Position numbers and translations under genes: made by a program | The notes under the pieces: generated by a model | Seen by the model: the letters and a program-made list of their open reading frames with translations, nothing else | Told to the model about the DNA's origin: nothing | Database searches by the model: none | Part shown: positions 1 to 10,148 of the stretch, piece after piece | How the letters are laid out: every line of letters starts with the position of its first letter | How positions within the stretch are numbered: the first letter of the stretch is position 1 | Assembly: GCF_003751805.1 (NCBI RefSeq) | Contig: NZ_RKHQ01000001.1 | Coordinates: 2,666,001 to 2,730,000 of the forward strand | DNA from: Salana multivorans | GTDB lineage: Bacteria > Actinomycetota > Actinomycetes > Actinomycetales > Beutenbergiaceae | Direction of reading: 5' to 3' | Length of the DNA: 64,000 nucleotides

Positions 1-1059
1 CCGACCGCGTGCGCGTGGGGATCGGACGCCACGGCCCTGCTGGACCACCTCGGCGTCTCCGAGCAGCGACGCCACCGCGGCGAGGCGGCGCTCGCCGGCC
101 CCGAGCCGGGGCAGCTCGACGGCGTCGTCCTCCTCGACGTCCCCGACCACGACTCGGTGGCCGAGGGACACCGCGCCCAGGTCGACGCGCTGCTGCCGGT
201 GGTCGATCTGCTCGTGTGGGTCCTCGACCCGCAGAAGTACGCCGACAACCGCCTGCACACCGAGTACCTCGCGGCGCTCGCGGGGCGGCAGGAGGCGATG
301 ATCGCGCTGGTCAACCAGGTCGACCGGCTGACCACCGACGGCCTCGCCGAGCTCCGGCTCGACATCGCGCGGCTCCTCGTGGAGGAGCAGCTCGGCAAGG
401 TGGAGATCCTCGCCAGCTCCGCCCGCACGGGGGAGGGGATCGATGCCGTGCGGGACACGCTGCGCCGCGTCTCGCTGCGCTCGTCCGTCAACCGGGTCGC
501 GGTGTGGGACCAGCTCGACACCGTCGCGCGCGAGCTTGCGGCCGGGCTCGGGTCGGCGCCCGCGGCCGGGGTCGACGACGAGGCCGCCGTCACACGGCTC
601 GCCGAGGCCGTCGGCGTCGGCGCGGTCGCGGACTCGATCGTCGCGGCCGTGAGGAACGGCGGGACCGTCACCGAGGTGCGCGAGGCGCCGCCGGCGCGCT
701 GGGAGGCCATCCGGGCCGAGTGGCTCGACGCCCAGGCGGCCGGGCTGTCGCCGGCGTGGCGCGCCTCGGTCGATCGTGCGCTCCCGTCCGCCCGCGAGCT
801 GGGCGAGGCCGCGACGGCGGCCGTCCGTCAGGTGCCGCTCGGGGTCGTGCCGCGGGCCGGGCTGCTCACGCGGCTGCGCCCCGGCGCGCTGGAGCGCGCG
901 GCTGACGAGGCCCGCCGCGGGTACGAAGACGCGGCCCAGGAGGCGCTGCGCGCGTGCGTCGCGCGGCTGCTCGCCCCGTCGCGGGAGGTCCGCGCCCTGC
1001 TCGCCCAGGCGCTCGACGCGTTGCGGATCCGCCACCGCGAGCTGTCAACAGCCGACTGA
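1..1059 (+). CDS. Dynamin-like/YfjP-type GTPase, 5' end outside window
   Basis: The open frame runs from the first base of the window, so the start and the Walker A (G1) loop lie outside. The visible part has the G3 motif DVPDHDS (about 136-156) and the G4 motif NQVD (about 313-324), then an alpha-helical region rich in Ala and Arg. It is clearly paralogous to the GTPase at 6077-7792: both carry DxPDHDS, an NPQKYAD/DPQKYAD stretch, and LNQAD or VNQVD. Unlike that paralogue it ends without membrane segments. The family binds and hydrolyses GTP, and its members in actinobacteria usually come as adjacent pairs, so a partner may lie just upstream of the window. The cellular role is not known. I am confident in the GTPase assignment and not in the function. 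Confidence 0.8.
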   Translation, partial: PTACAWGSDATALLDHLGVSEQRRHRGEAALAGPEPGQLDGVVLLDVPDHDSVAEGHRAQVDALLPVVDLLVWVLDPQKYADNRLHTEYLAALAGRQEAMIALVNQVDRLTTDGLAELRLDIARLLVEEQLGKVEILASSARTGEGIDAVRDTLRRVSLRSSVNRVAVWDQLDTVARELAAGLGSAPAAGVDDEAAVTRLAEAVGVGAVADSIVAAVRNGGTVTEVREAPPARWEAIRAEWLDAQAAGLSPAWRASVDRALPSARELGEAATAAVRQVPLGVVPRAGLLTRLRPGALERAADEARRGYEDAAQEALRACVARLLAPSREVRALLAQALDALRIRHRELSTAD

Positions 1060-1169
1060 CACGTCATCGGTTCGGCGGTCGCGCACACCCCCGTCGCGGC
1101 GCGGCCCGGTCCTTGCCACGGTGCTTCCATGCGCCGGGAACCGCCCGGCACCGGACCGGGAGGTCACCG

Positions 1170-1766
1170 ATGGCGAACGACACGACGATCATGGTGCGAG
1201 GGCGGGCCGGCACGACGCCGCGGCTCATGGACGGGAAGAAGGGCGACTGGACGACCTTCCGCCTGGCCACCTCGAGCCGCTACCGGCTGCCGGGCGGCCA
1301 GTGGCGGGACGGGCGGACGACCTGGTACACCGTGCACGCCAACGGCGACCTCGCCGGCCGCGCGGCGGACAGCGTGCGCAGCGGCGCCCCGCTGGTGGTC
1401 CGCGGTCGCGTGGAGCTGGACACCTACGCCGACCGCGACGGCGTCCCGCGCTCGGACCTCGTGCTGCAAGCCGACGCCATCGGGCTCGACATCGTCACGA
1501 GCGGCCGGATCATCTGGCGTCCCCCCGCCCGCCGGGACGCGACCGACGTCTCCGACCTGGCCGAGCTCGACGAGAGTGCGAACGAGGACGCGGACGTCGA
1601 CGCGGTGGCGTGCGGGCACGGCGAGCCGGGGCGCGAGACCGGGCGCGGGGGCGCGGACGCGCTCGGGGACGAGGACCGGGACGGCGAGGACGAGGGCGGT
1701 GCGCACGGGCGCGGCGAGGACGACGCGGACGCGATGGTCGCCGTGGGGATCCAGCCGCCGTTCTGA
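1170..1766 (+). CDS. ssb: Single-stranded DNA-binding protein
   Basis: This 198-residue protein has an N-terminal OB-fold (about residues 1-110) with the SSB-like run MANDTTIMVRGRAG and the strands TFRLATSSRY and LVVRGRVEL. It ends in a long, very acidic, glycine-rich tail closing with GIQPPF, which resembles the acidic tip that SSB uses to recruit partner proteins. It would coat single-stranded DNA during replication, repair or recombination. I chose the ATG at 1170 because GGGAGG lies 6-7 bases upstream and the frame begins with the expected first beta strand. It lies 81 bp upstream of ettA. It is probably a secondary SSB, since no ribosomal protein genes (rpsF, rpsR) flank it as they do the primary ssb. 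Confidence 0.85.
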   Translation: MANDTTIMVRGRAGTTPRLMDGKKGDWTTFRLATSSRYRLPGGQWRDGRTTWYTVHANGDLAGRAADSVRSGAPLVVRGRVELDTYADRDGVPRSDLVLQADAIGLDIVTSGRIIWRPPARRDATDVSDLAELDESANEDADVDAVACGHGEPGRETGRGGADALGDEDRDGEDEGGAHGRGEDDADAMVAVGIQPPF

Positions 1767-1847
1767 ACGGGCCTCCGCGCCGCGGCTGCCTCTCGACGGG
1801 GGAAGTAGGCTGGACCCCGGAAATCCAAGACTCTCACTAGGAGAACT

Positions 1848-3530
<1,683 letters not shown>

Positions 3531-3588
3531 CGCACCGGTCGGCCCGCACCGATCGGGTCCGCACCGGGCGCGAGCGTCCCGACGCGAT

Positions 3589-3615
3589 GGCCCCCGCCCG
3601 ATCCGGGCGGGGGCC
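3589..3615 (+). terminator. Hairpin terminator after ettA
   Basis: A perfect 12-bp stem (3589-3600 with 3604-3615) closes a 3-base ATC loop 58 bases after the ettA stop codon. There is no clear T-run, which is usual in high-GC actinobacteria. The right arm runs into the first unit of the 17-bp tandem repeat. Confidence 0.65.
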
Positions 3616-3779
3616 GTCGCGCACCTGGGGCCGTCGCGCACCTGGGGCCGTCGCGCACCTGGGGCCGTCGCGTCCTGGTGTCCATGGCCCCTTCCGGGCC
3701 GTCGCGACGCTGGGCCGTTGCGTCTGTCGGCGCCGTCGCACCACTGGGCCAATGCGGAACCTGGGCCGTCGCGCTCGGA
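3611..3779. repeat. 17-bp tandem repeat (minisatellite), about ten units
   Basis: Units start at 3611, 3628, 3645, 3662, 3679, 3696, 3712, 3729, 3746 and 3763. The consensus is GGGCCGTCGCGCACCTG. The first three are identical, the fourth differs by two bases, and the rest keep the GGCCGTCGCG core to varying degrees. The period is 17 bp except one 16-bp step. The array fills most of the gene-free gap at 3531-3938 between ettA and the next GTPase gene. The rest of that gap (3780-3926) shows nothing I can name apart from the promoter at its end. Confidence 0.85.
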
Positions 3780-3926
3780 CGTCCCCGCGTGTCCCGGAGG
3801 CGACGCGCCTCCCCGGCCGGGGGCTCCCGAGCGGGTGAGTCGTGACGGCGCCTCGGCAGCTCCTCACGCCGCGAGCGTCTCGGGCGCGTTCCGGGGTGTG
3901 CCCGCCCGGCCCGGAGACCGGCAGGG

Positions 3927-3932
3927 CAGGAT
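3927..3932 (+). promoter_or_regulatory. -10 box, leaderless start of the 3939 GTPase gene
   Basis: CAGGAT sits exactly 6 bases before the ATG at 3939, with no ribosome binding site, so transcription and translation probably start at the same base. Five-of-six agreement with TANNNT-type boxes elsewhere in the window supports this. Confidence 0.5.
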
Positions 3933-3938
3933 GGGGCC

Positions 3939-6080
3939 ATGACGGACCGCACGACGGACACCGGCGGGGCAGCCGAGACCGCGGCACGACTCGACCTCGT
4001 CAGCGCGGTCGACGTGGTCCGCGGTCGCCTGGCCGCGACCCGGCTCCCGCTCGAGGTTGCCGGGGTCGAGGCGGCGCGCCGCCGCCGACGCGAGCTGCTC
4101 GACCAGATCGACGACTATCTCCTGCCCCGGCTGCGCACGGACGGGGCACCGCTGCTCGTCGTCGTCGGTGGTTCGACCGGCGCCGGCAAGTCGACCCTCG
4201 TCAACTCCCTCCTCGGGGAGCGGCTGACGCAGCCGGGCGTCCTGCGGCCGACGACCCGCTCGCCCGTCCTGGTCCACCACCCCGCCGACGGTCCCTGGTT
4301 CGCACCGGAGCGCGTCTTCCCGACCCTCGCCCGCGTCGAGACGACGGGCGGGGGAGCGCCCGCGGCGGTCGCCACCACCACGCCCGGTCCGCCCGGGGCT
4401 GTCGCGGACGCGACCGGGGTCGGGGCCGTCCCCACGCCGCCCGGGGCCGTCCCCGCCTCGCCCGGCGCCGTCGGCGCACCGGCGCACCTCGCGGGCGTCC
4501 CGGCGGGCCGCGCCGCCGCCGACCGCGACGGCACACCGATCGACGGGGTCCGCGCGCTGCGGCTCGTCCCGTACCCGGCGCTGCCGCCGGGTCTCGCGCT
4601 GCTCGACGCCCCCGACATCGACTCGGTCGAGGCCGCGAACCGCGACCTGGCCGCGCAGCTCCTCGCGGCCGCCGACCTCTGGCTCTTCGTCACGACGGCC
4701 GCCCGCTACGCCGACGCCGTGCCGTGGGAGCTCCTGCGCTCAGCCGCCGCCCGGCACGCGCAGGTCGCGCTCGTCATCAGCCGCGTCGACCCCGGCAGCG
4801 GCGAGGTGGTGGCTGACCTCGCGCGGATGGCGCGGGAGAACGGCCTCGGCGACGCGCGGCTCTTCGTCGTCCCCGAGGCGCGGCTCGATGCCGACGGCCT
4901 CCTGCCCGAGGCGGCCGTCGCGCAGATCGCCGGCTGGCTCACCGACCTCGGCGGCAGCGCGAGCGCCCGCGACGAGGTCGCGCTGGCCACCCGGGACGGC
5001 GTCGTGACGGACGTCGCGGGCGCGGTCGACGTCATCGCGACGGCGGCGGACGCGCAGGCCGAGTCGGCTGCCCGGCTGACCGACATCGTCGAGGTCGCCT
5101 ACGCGCAGGCCGCGGCGACCGTCCGGACCGCGACGACGGACGGCGCCATGCTGCGCGGGGAGGTGCTCGGCCGCTGGCAGGACTTCGTCGGGGCGAGCGA
5201 CATCATGCGCACGCTCGAGCGCGGGGTCGGCCGGGTGCGCGACGCGGTCGGGGCGTTCTTCCGGGGTGGCCGGCCCTCCGCCCAGCCCGTCGAGCTGGCG
5301 ATCGCGCACGGTCTCGAGGCGGTGACGCTCGACGCCGTCGAGACGGCCCGCGAGCGCGTCCGTTCCGCCTGGCGGTCCGATCCCGCCGGGGCCGCCCTGC
5401 TGCGCGACGGCGACGGTGCGACGGCCGGCGTCACCGGCGTCGGGACGGCGGAGCTGCGTGCCTCGATCGCCGAGCAGATCCGCGGCTGGCAGGAGGACGT
5501 CCTCGCGGTCGTGCGCGAGCAGGGCGAGGACCGGCGCGGCCTGGCTCGCGCCATGAGCTTCGGCGTCAACGGCCTCGGGGTCGCGCTCATGCTGGTCGTG
5601 TTCGCCGGGACGGGCGGCGTCACGGGCGTCGAGGTCGGCATCGCCGGCGGGACCGCGATCCTCGCGCAGAAGGTGCTCGAGGCGGCCTTCGGTGACGACG
5701 CCGTGCGCCGGCTCACCGACGAGGTGGCCGCGCGCCTGCAGGTCCGCCTCGACTCCGTGCTGGACGCCGACGCCACCATCGCCCTCACGGCCGTGGCGGC
5801 GAGCGGTGTCTCGGACGGCGACGGGCAGCTGCTGCGCTCCGCGTCCGCCGGTCTCACCGCGGCCGCGGCGCGGGAGCGTGCGGTGCGCGCCGCCATCGTC
5901 GAGCGCGTCCCCGTCGCCGTGCCAGCGCTGCGCGGCGCCCGCCTGCGCGACCGCGCCGGGACGTGGGACGACGCCGAGGCCACCGGGGCGGACCCCGGCC
6001 CCGCGGCCGACGCCGCTGGTCAGGGGGCGAGCGCCGAGACCCGCGGCTGGTGGCGCCGGCTGTTCGGGAGCGGTCGATGA
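3939..6080 (+). CDS. Dynamin-like GTPase with a Pro-Gly-Ala insert in the G domain
   Basis: This 713-residue protein has G1 GGSTGAGKST (77-86), G3 DAPDIDS (223-229) and a G4-like SRVD (281-284). A helical C-terminal half contains one hydrophobic stretch rich in Gly, Val and Ala (about 540-575) that could dip into a membrane. Between G1 and G3, about residues 137-200, sits a low-complexity insert of repeated PGAV/PPGAV units that interrupts the GTPase fold near the switch I region. The gene overlaps the next GTPase gene by 4 bp (ATGA), so the two are translationally coupled and probably act together, as paired bacterial dynamin-like proteins do. Membrane remodelling or stress protection is the usual suggestion for the family, and nothing here shows which. 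Confidence 0.8.
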   Translation: MTDRTTDTGGAAETAARLDLVSAVDVVRGRLAATRLPLEVAGVEAARRRRRELLDQIDDYLLPRLRTDGAPLLVVVGGSTGAGKSTLVNSLLGERLTQPGVLRPTTRSPVLVHHPADGPWFAPERVFPTLARVETTGGGAPAAVATTTPGPPGAVADATGVGAVPTPPGAVPASPGAVGAPAHLAGVPAGRAAADRDGTPIDGVRALRLVPYPALPPGLALLDAPDIDSVEAANRDLAAQLLAAADLWLFVTTAARYADAVPWELLRSAAARHAQVALVISRVDPGSGEVVADLARMARENGLGDARLFVVPEARLDADGLLPEAAVAQIAGWLTDLGGSASARDEVALATRDGVVTDVAGAVDVIATAADAQAESAARLTDIVEVAYAQAAATVRTATTDGAMLRGEVLGRWQDFVGASDIMRTLERGVGRVRDAVGAFFRGGRPSAQPVELAIAHGLEAVTLDAVETARERVRSAWRSDPAGAALLRDGDGATAGVTGVGTAELRASIAEQIRGWQEDVLAVVREQGEDRRGLARAMSFGVNGLGVALMLVVFAGTGGVTGVEVGIAGGTAILAQKVLEAAFGDDAVRRLTDEVAARLQVRLDSVLDADATIALTAVAASGVSDGDGQLLRSASAGLTAAAARERAVRAAIVERVPVAVPALRGARLRDRAGTWDDAEATGADPGPAADAAGQGASAETRGWWRRLFGSGR

Positions 6081-7792
6081 GCCGGGCCGCGCACCGCGAC
6101 CCCGGCCCCCGCTCCGCCGCCCGAGCCGCTGGCGCGCTGGCCGAGCGCACCGAGGCGCTCGCCGAGGCGGTCGCGGCCGCGGAAGGACGCCTCCCCGACG
6201 CGGTCGTCGCCCCGGCCCGGGAGGTGCTCGCCCGCGCGCTGGAGCGCAGCCGCCTCTCGGCCGAGCACACCGTCGTCGCGCTCGCGGGCGCGACGGGCGC
6301 GGGCAAGTCGAGCGTCTTCAACGCCCTCGTCGGCTCCGAGGTGGCGCGGACCAGCCAGCAGCGACCGACGACGGCGCACCCGCTCGCCGTCGTCGTCGAG
6401 AGCCCGCAGCTCGCCGCCACCGGCGGCTCGGAGCTGCTCCTGGACTGGCTCGGCGTGCCCGAGCGGCGCGACCACCCCGTCGACGACGAGCACCCGAGCG
6501 GGCTCGTCCTGCTCGACCTGCCCGACCACGACTCGATCGTCGCCGAGCACCGCCGTCGGGCCGACCACGTGACCGAGCGCGCCGACCTGCTCGTCTGGGT
6601 GACCAACCCGCAGAAGTACGCCGACGCCGTGCTGCACGCCCGCTACCTCGCGCCGCTCGCCGGGCGCGACCTGCGCGTCCTCGTCGTGCTGAACCAGGCC
6701 GACCGGCTGAGCGAGCGGGAGGTCGCGGACTGCCTCGCCGACCTCGAGCGGCTGGTGCGCGCCGACGGGCTCGACCCGCACGTGCTCGCGACCTCGGCCG
6801 TGACGGGGCAGGGGATGGCGGAGCTGCAGGAGGCGGTCGCCGACGCCGTCCGCCGCCGGCGCGCCGCGACGCAGCGGCTCACCGGTGAGGTCCGCGCCGC
6901 CGCGCGCTCGCTGCTGGACGCCCTCGGCCCCCGGGGTGGCGACGCGCCGGCCGTGCGCGGCGCCCGGACGGCGCTCGTCGACGCGCTCGAGCAGGCGGCC
7001 GGCGTCCCCCTCGTCGTCTCGGCCGTCGAGGGTGCCAGCCTGCGCGACGCGATCGCGCGGACGGGCTGGCCGCCGACCCGATGGCTCCAACGGTTCCGGG
7101 CCGACCCGCTGCGCACGCTCGGGCTGCGTCGCGAGGCCCCTCGCCTGGGTCGCGGGTCCGCGCGGACATCGACGGGGAGCACGGGCGACGCGGCTGACGC
7201 CGACGTCGAGCTGCGCCGCAGCTCGCTGCCGGCCGCGTCCCCGGCGGTGCAGGCCCGGCTGGCCAGCGCCGCCCGGGGGTACGTCGCCGAGGCCAGCGCC
7301 GAGCTCCCGGGCGCCTGGGGCGAGGAGCTCAACGCACGCGTCGTCGAGGGGGTGCGCGAGATCGCCGACCCGCTCGACGTCGCCGTCGCGCGCAGCGTGC
7401 GAGTGCCGCCGGCGCGGTGGTGGGGCGTGGTCGGGTTCTGGCAGTGGCTGCTGCTCGCGGTCCTGCTGGCCGGGCTCGCCTGGCTCGCGCTCCTCGCCGG
7501 GATCGACTACCTGCGCCTGCCGTCGCTCGACGTGCCCGTGGTGACCATCGGACGGCTGCGCTGGCCGTGGCCCAGCCTGCTCGCCGTCGGCGGCGCACTG
7601 CTCGGCATCCTGCTCGCCGCCGTCTCCCGAGCCGCCGCGCGGGTGAGCGCGCGACGCCGGGCCCGGACCGTGCGCGCGGAGCTGCGCCGCAGCGTCGAGG
7701 CGCTCGCGGGGGACCGGCTCATCGGGCGCGTCGACGACGAGCTCGCTGCGCTCGCGCGCGTCCGTGCCGCGGCCACCCGCGCCGCCGACTGA
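6077..7792 (+). CDS. Membrane-anchored YfjP-type GTPase
   Basis: The 571-residue protein has G1 GATGAGKSS (71-79), G3 DLPDHDS (147-153) and G4 NQAD (206-209). Then come a helical domain and two membrane segments near the C-terminus (about 451-477 and 498-517), followed by a basic tail. The G domain would face the cytoplasm. It starts at the ATG overlapping the stop of the preceding dynamin-like gene, which marks the two as a functional pair. It is a full-length paralogue of the truncated gene at the left edge of the window, but that copy has no membrane segments. The last bases of the gene are duplicated just after the stop codon (GCCGCCGACTGA twice in a row). The substrate or partner is unknown. 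Confidence 0.8.
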   Translation: MSRAAHRDPGPRSAARAAGALAERTEALAEAVAAAEGRLPDAVVAPAREVLARALERSRLSAEHTVVALAGATGAGKSSVFNALVGSEVARTSQQRPTTAHPLAVVVESPQLAATGGSELLLDWLGVPERRDHPVDDEHPSGLVLLDLPDHDSIVAEHRRRADHVTERADLLVWVTNPQKYADAVLHARYLAPLAGRDLRVLVVLNQADRLSEREVADCLADLERLVRADGLDPHVLATSAVTGQGMAELQEAVADAVRRRRAATQRLTGEVRAAARSLLDALGPRGGDAPAVRGARTALVDALEQAAGVPLVVSAVEGASLRDAIARTGWPPTRWLQRFRADPLRTLGLRREAPRLGRGSARTSTGSTGDAADADVELRRSSLPAASPAVQARLASAARGYVAEASAELPGAWGEELNARVVEGVREIADPLDVAVARSVRVPPARWWGVVGFWQWLLLAVLLAGLAWLALLAGIDYLRLPSLDVPVVTIGRLRWPWPSLLAVGGALLGILLAAVSRAAARVSARRRARTVRAELRRSVEALAGDRLIGRVDDELAALARVRAAATRAAD

Positions 7793-7802
7793 GCCGCCGA
7801 CT

Positions 7803-7819
7803 GAGCCGGCGTCCGGCTC
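7803..7819 (+). terminator. Small hairpin after the GTPase pair
   Basis: GAGCCGG and CCGGCTC form a 7-bp stem with a CGT loop 11 bases past the stop codon of the 6077 gene. It is a weak candidate terminator, with no T-run. Confidence 0.4.
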
Positions 7820-7997
7820 GCCCCCGCGTGCCCGGGCGACGCATCGCCGCCGCGACCGCGGGGCGCGGCCGCCTGCCCACCCGCGTGCGGACCGGTGCGC
7901 GCCGGACGGGCGAACGCGGGAGAATGGGCGGCGGCGCCCGCCCCCGGACCACGCGGCGGCCGGGCCCACCCCAGGAAGTCCCAGGAAAGGACGCCCC

Positions 7998-8489
7998 GTG
8001 CGCCTGCGAATCCCCATCATCGTGCGCTGGGGCGATCTCGACGCCTACGGCCACGTCAACAACGCCGCCGCCTTCACCCTCCTGGAGGAGGCGCGGATCA
8101 AGGCGTTCTGGGCGAACCCGGCCGACCCGGACCCGTGGCCGACCGCGGTCCTCGGCATGGGCCCGGGCGCCGACACGCAGACGCTGGTGGCCCGCCAGGA
8201 GATCGAGTACCGCCGTCCCGTGCCGTTCCTGCGGGACGGGATCGTCGTCGAGACCTGGATCGGGCGGCTGGGCGGCTCCTCGATCGAGCTCTGCTACGCC
8301 GTGCACGCGTGGCGAGCTGGGATCGACCGGATCGGACCGGCGCTCGACGAGGAGCCCTACACGGTCGCCGCGACCACGCTCGTCATGGTGACGACGGCGA
8401 CGGGTGCCCCGACCCGGCTCTCCCGGGAGCAGCGGGCCGCCTGGGAGCCGTTCGTCGAGCAGCCGCTCGCCTTCCGGCACCGCCGTTAG
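7998..8489 (+). CDS. Acyl-CoA thioesterase, 4HBT (YbgC/FcbC) hotdog family
   Basis: This 163-residue single hotdog-fold protein begins with strands leading into the family motif RWGDLDAYGHVNNAAAF (about 9-25). The Asp in GDLDAYGHVN is the usual catalytic residue of 4-hydroxybenzoyl-CoA thioesterase-like enzymes. It would hydrolyse acyl-CoA esters in the cytoplasm, and the chain specificity cannot be read from the sequence. I chose the GTG at 7998 because GGAAAGGA lies 7-14 bases upstream and the hotdog fold begins directly after it; frames reaching further upstream are Arg/Pro-rich and look non-coding. The Hsp70 gene follows after 9 bases but appears to have its own promoter overlapping this stop codon. 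Confidence 0.85.
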   Translation: MRLRIPIIVRWGDLDAYGHVNNAAAFTLLEEARIKAFWANPADPDPWPTAVLGMGPGADTQTLVARQEIEYRRPVPFLRDGIVVETWIGRLGGSSIELCYAVHAWRAGIDRIGPALDEEPYTVAATTLVMVTTATGAPTRLSREQRAAWEPFVEQPLAFRHRR

Positions 8490-8492
8490 GGT
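8487..8492 (+). promoter_or_regulatory. -10 box, leaderless start of the Hsp70 gene
   Basis: TAGGGT overlaps the TAG stop codon of the thioesterase gene and lies 6 bases before the ATG at 8499. No ribosome binding site is present. Confidence 0.5.
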
Positions 8493-8498
8493 CGAGGC

Positions 8499-10103
8499 AT
8501 GCGTCTCGGTATCGACCTCGGCACCACCCACACCGTCGTCGCCCTCGCGGACCGTGGCAACTACCCCGTCCTCCCGTTCACCGACGAGAACGGCGACGCG
8601 CACGAGTTCTGGCCGTCGGTCGCCGCGCTGCGGGGCGTCGGCCCGGGGACGGTCGCCGTCGACGGCGACGAGGACACCGCGCCCCCCGAGCTCGTCTTCG
8701 GTTTCGACGCCGTCGCGGCCCAGCGCCAGGGCGCGCCGGGCCTGCGCTCGTTCAAGCGGCTGCTCGGCGACCCCGGTGCGACCGGCGACACCGTCGTCGA
8801 GCTCGCCGGGTTCCCGGTCACGCTGCTCGACCTCACGACCGGCTACCTGAGCGCGCTGCGGGAGGAGATCGCGGCGCAGCTCGCCGACGCGCTCGACCCC
8901 GAGGAGCCGCTGGAGGTCGTGGTCTCCGTCCCGGCGCACGCGCACACGGCGCAGCGCTTCCTCACGCTCGAGGCGTTCGCGCGCGCCGGGTTCGTCGTCG
9001 TCGCGATGATCAATGAGCCGAGCGCCGCCGGCATGGAGTTCACCCACCGACAGACCCGCGCGCTGTCCTCCCGGCGCACCCAGGTGCTCGTCTACGACCT
9101 GGGCGGCGGGACGTTCGACGCCTCGCTCGTCGAGGCCGAGGGCGACCAGCACGAGGTCGTCGGCTCGGTCGGGGTCAACCGGCTCGGCGGGGACGACTTC
9201 GACTCGGCGCTCGCGCAGACCGTCCTCGACGCCGTGGCGCGGGAGGACGGCGCGCAGCCGCACCTCACGCGGGCGCAGTGGCGCCGGCTCGTCGAGGCGT
9301 GCCGCAGCGCCAAGGAGGGGCTGACGCCGCAGACCCGTCGGCTCGTCGTCGAGCTGGGGGACCGCGACGTCGTGGTCTCGGTCGAGGAGTTCTACGTCCG
9401 GGCGGCCGAGCTGGTCGAGTCGTCGGTCGAGGCGATGGAGCCGCTCGTCGGGCGCCTGGACACCGGTTCCATCTCGGCGTCCCTGTCGGCCGTGGCCGGC
9501 ATGTACCTCGTGGGCGGTGCCTCGGGCCTGCCGCTCGTGGCGCGGGTGCTGCGCGAGCGGTTCGGCCGCCGCGTCCACCGCTCGCCCTACCCGGGCGCGG
9601 CCACGGCGATCGGGCTGGCCATCGCCGCCGATCCCGACTCGCGCTACACGCTGCGCGACCGGCTCTCCCGGGCGCTCGGGGTGTTCCGGGAGTGGGACTC
9701 GGGCCGCGCGCTCGCCGTCGACGAGGTGATCCCAGCCGACACCGAGCTGCCCTCGGGCGAGCCCGTGACGGTGACCCGCCGGTACCGCCCGGTGCACGAC
9801 CTCGGGGTGCTCCGCTACGTCGAGTACCACCGCGTCGACGACGCGGGGCAGCCGGTCGGCGAGCTGGTGCCCGTGGCCGAGGTCCGGTTCCCGTTCACGC
9901 GGGAGCTGCAGGACGTCGTGCGGGGCGACGGGGGCGCGCTCGCCGGGCTGGCCGGCCGCGAGCCGCGCCACCTGGGGGACGACGAGCACGCCGGCCTGGT
10001 CGAGGAGGCGTACACGCTGTGGCCGGACGGCCGGGTCGAGCTGACGATCGCCGACCTCGAGACCGGCTACGAGTTCACCACCGCCCCCACCCGGCGCGCC
10101 TGA
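8499..10103 (+). CDS. Divergent Hsp70-family protein
   Basis: The 534-residue protein has the actin-like ATPase fold of Hsp70. Phosphate loop 1 is GIDLGTTHT (3-12), followed by INEPSAAG (about 170), phosphate loop 2 DLGGGTFD (about 201) and the adenosine motif GGASGLP (about 339). After the ATPase domain only about 150 residues remain. They are beta-rich (RYRPVHDLGVLRYVEY) and lack the usual DnaK helical lid and EEVD-like end. It is therefore not DnaK itself but one of the specialised Hsp70s common in actinobacteria. No DnaJ or GrpE gene is nearby. It probably binds a particular partner protein in the cytoplasm, and the client is unknown. Confidence 0.85.
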   Translation: MRLGIDLGTTHTVVALADRGNYPVLPFTDENGDAHEFWPSVAALRGVGPGTVAVDGDEDTAPPELVFGFDAVAAQRQGAPGLRSFKRLLGDPGATGDTVVELAGFPVTLLDLTTGYLSALREEIAAQLADALDPEEPLEVVVSVPAHAHTAQRFLTLEAFARAGFVVVAMINEPSAAGMEFTHRQTRALSSRRTQVLVYDLGGGTFDASLVEAEGDQHEVVGSVGVNRLGGDDFDSALAQTVLDAVAREDGAQPHLTRAQWRRLVEACRSAKEGLTPQTRRLVVELGDRDVVVSVEEFYVRAAELVESSVEAMEPLVGRLDTGSISASLSAVAGMYLVGGASGLPLVARVLRERFGRRVHRSPYPGAATAIGLAIAADPDSRYTLRDRLSRALGVFREWDSGRALAVDEVIPADTELPSGEPVTVTRRYRPVHDLGVLRYVEYHRVDDAGQPVGELVPVAEVRFPFTRELQDVVRGDGGALAGLAGREPRHLGDDEHAGLVEEAYTLWPDGRVELTIADLETGYEFTTAPTRRA

Positions 10104-10119
10104 CCACGCGGCACGCCGC

Positions 10120-10139
10120 GCCGAGGCCCCCTCCTCGGC
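10120..10139. terminator. Hairpin between convergent Hsp70 and lacI-type genes
   Basis: GCCGAGG and CCTCGGC form a 7-bp stem around a CCCCCT loop. It lies between two convergent stop codons and could stop transcription from both sides. Confidence 0.5.
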
Positions 10140-10148
10140 TCGTCGGCG

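Noticed and set aside
3611-3779. CRISPR array
   Set aside because: Units are 17 bp and directly adjacent with no spacers, and there are no cas genes.
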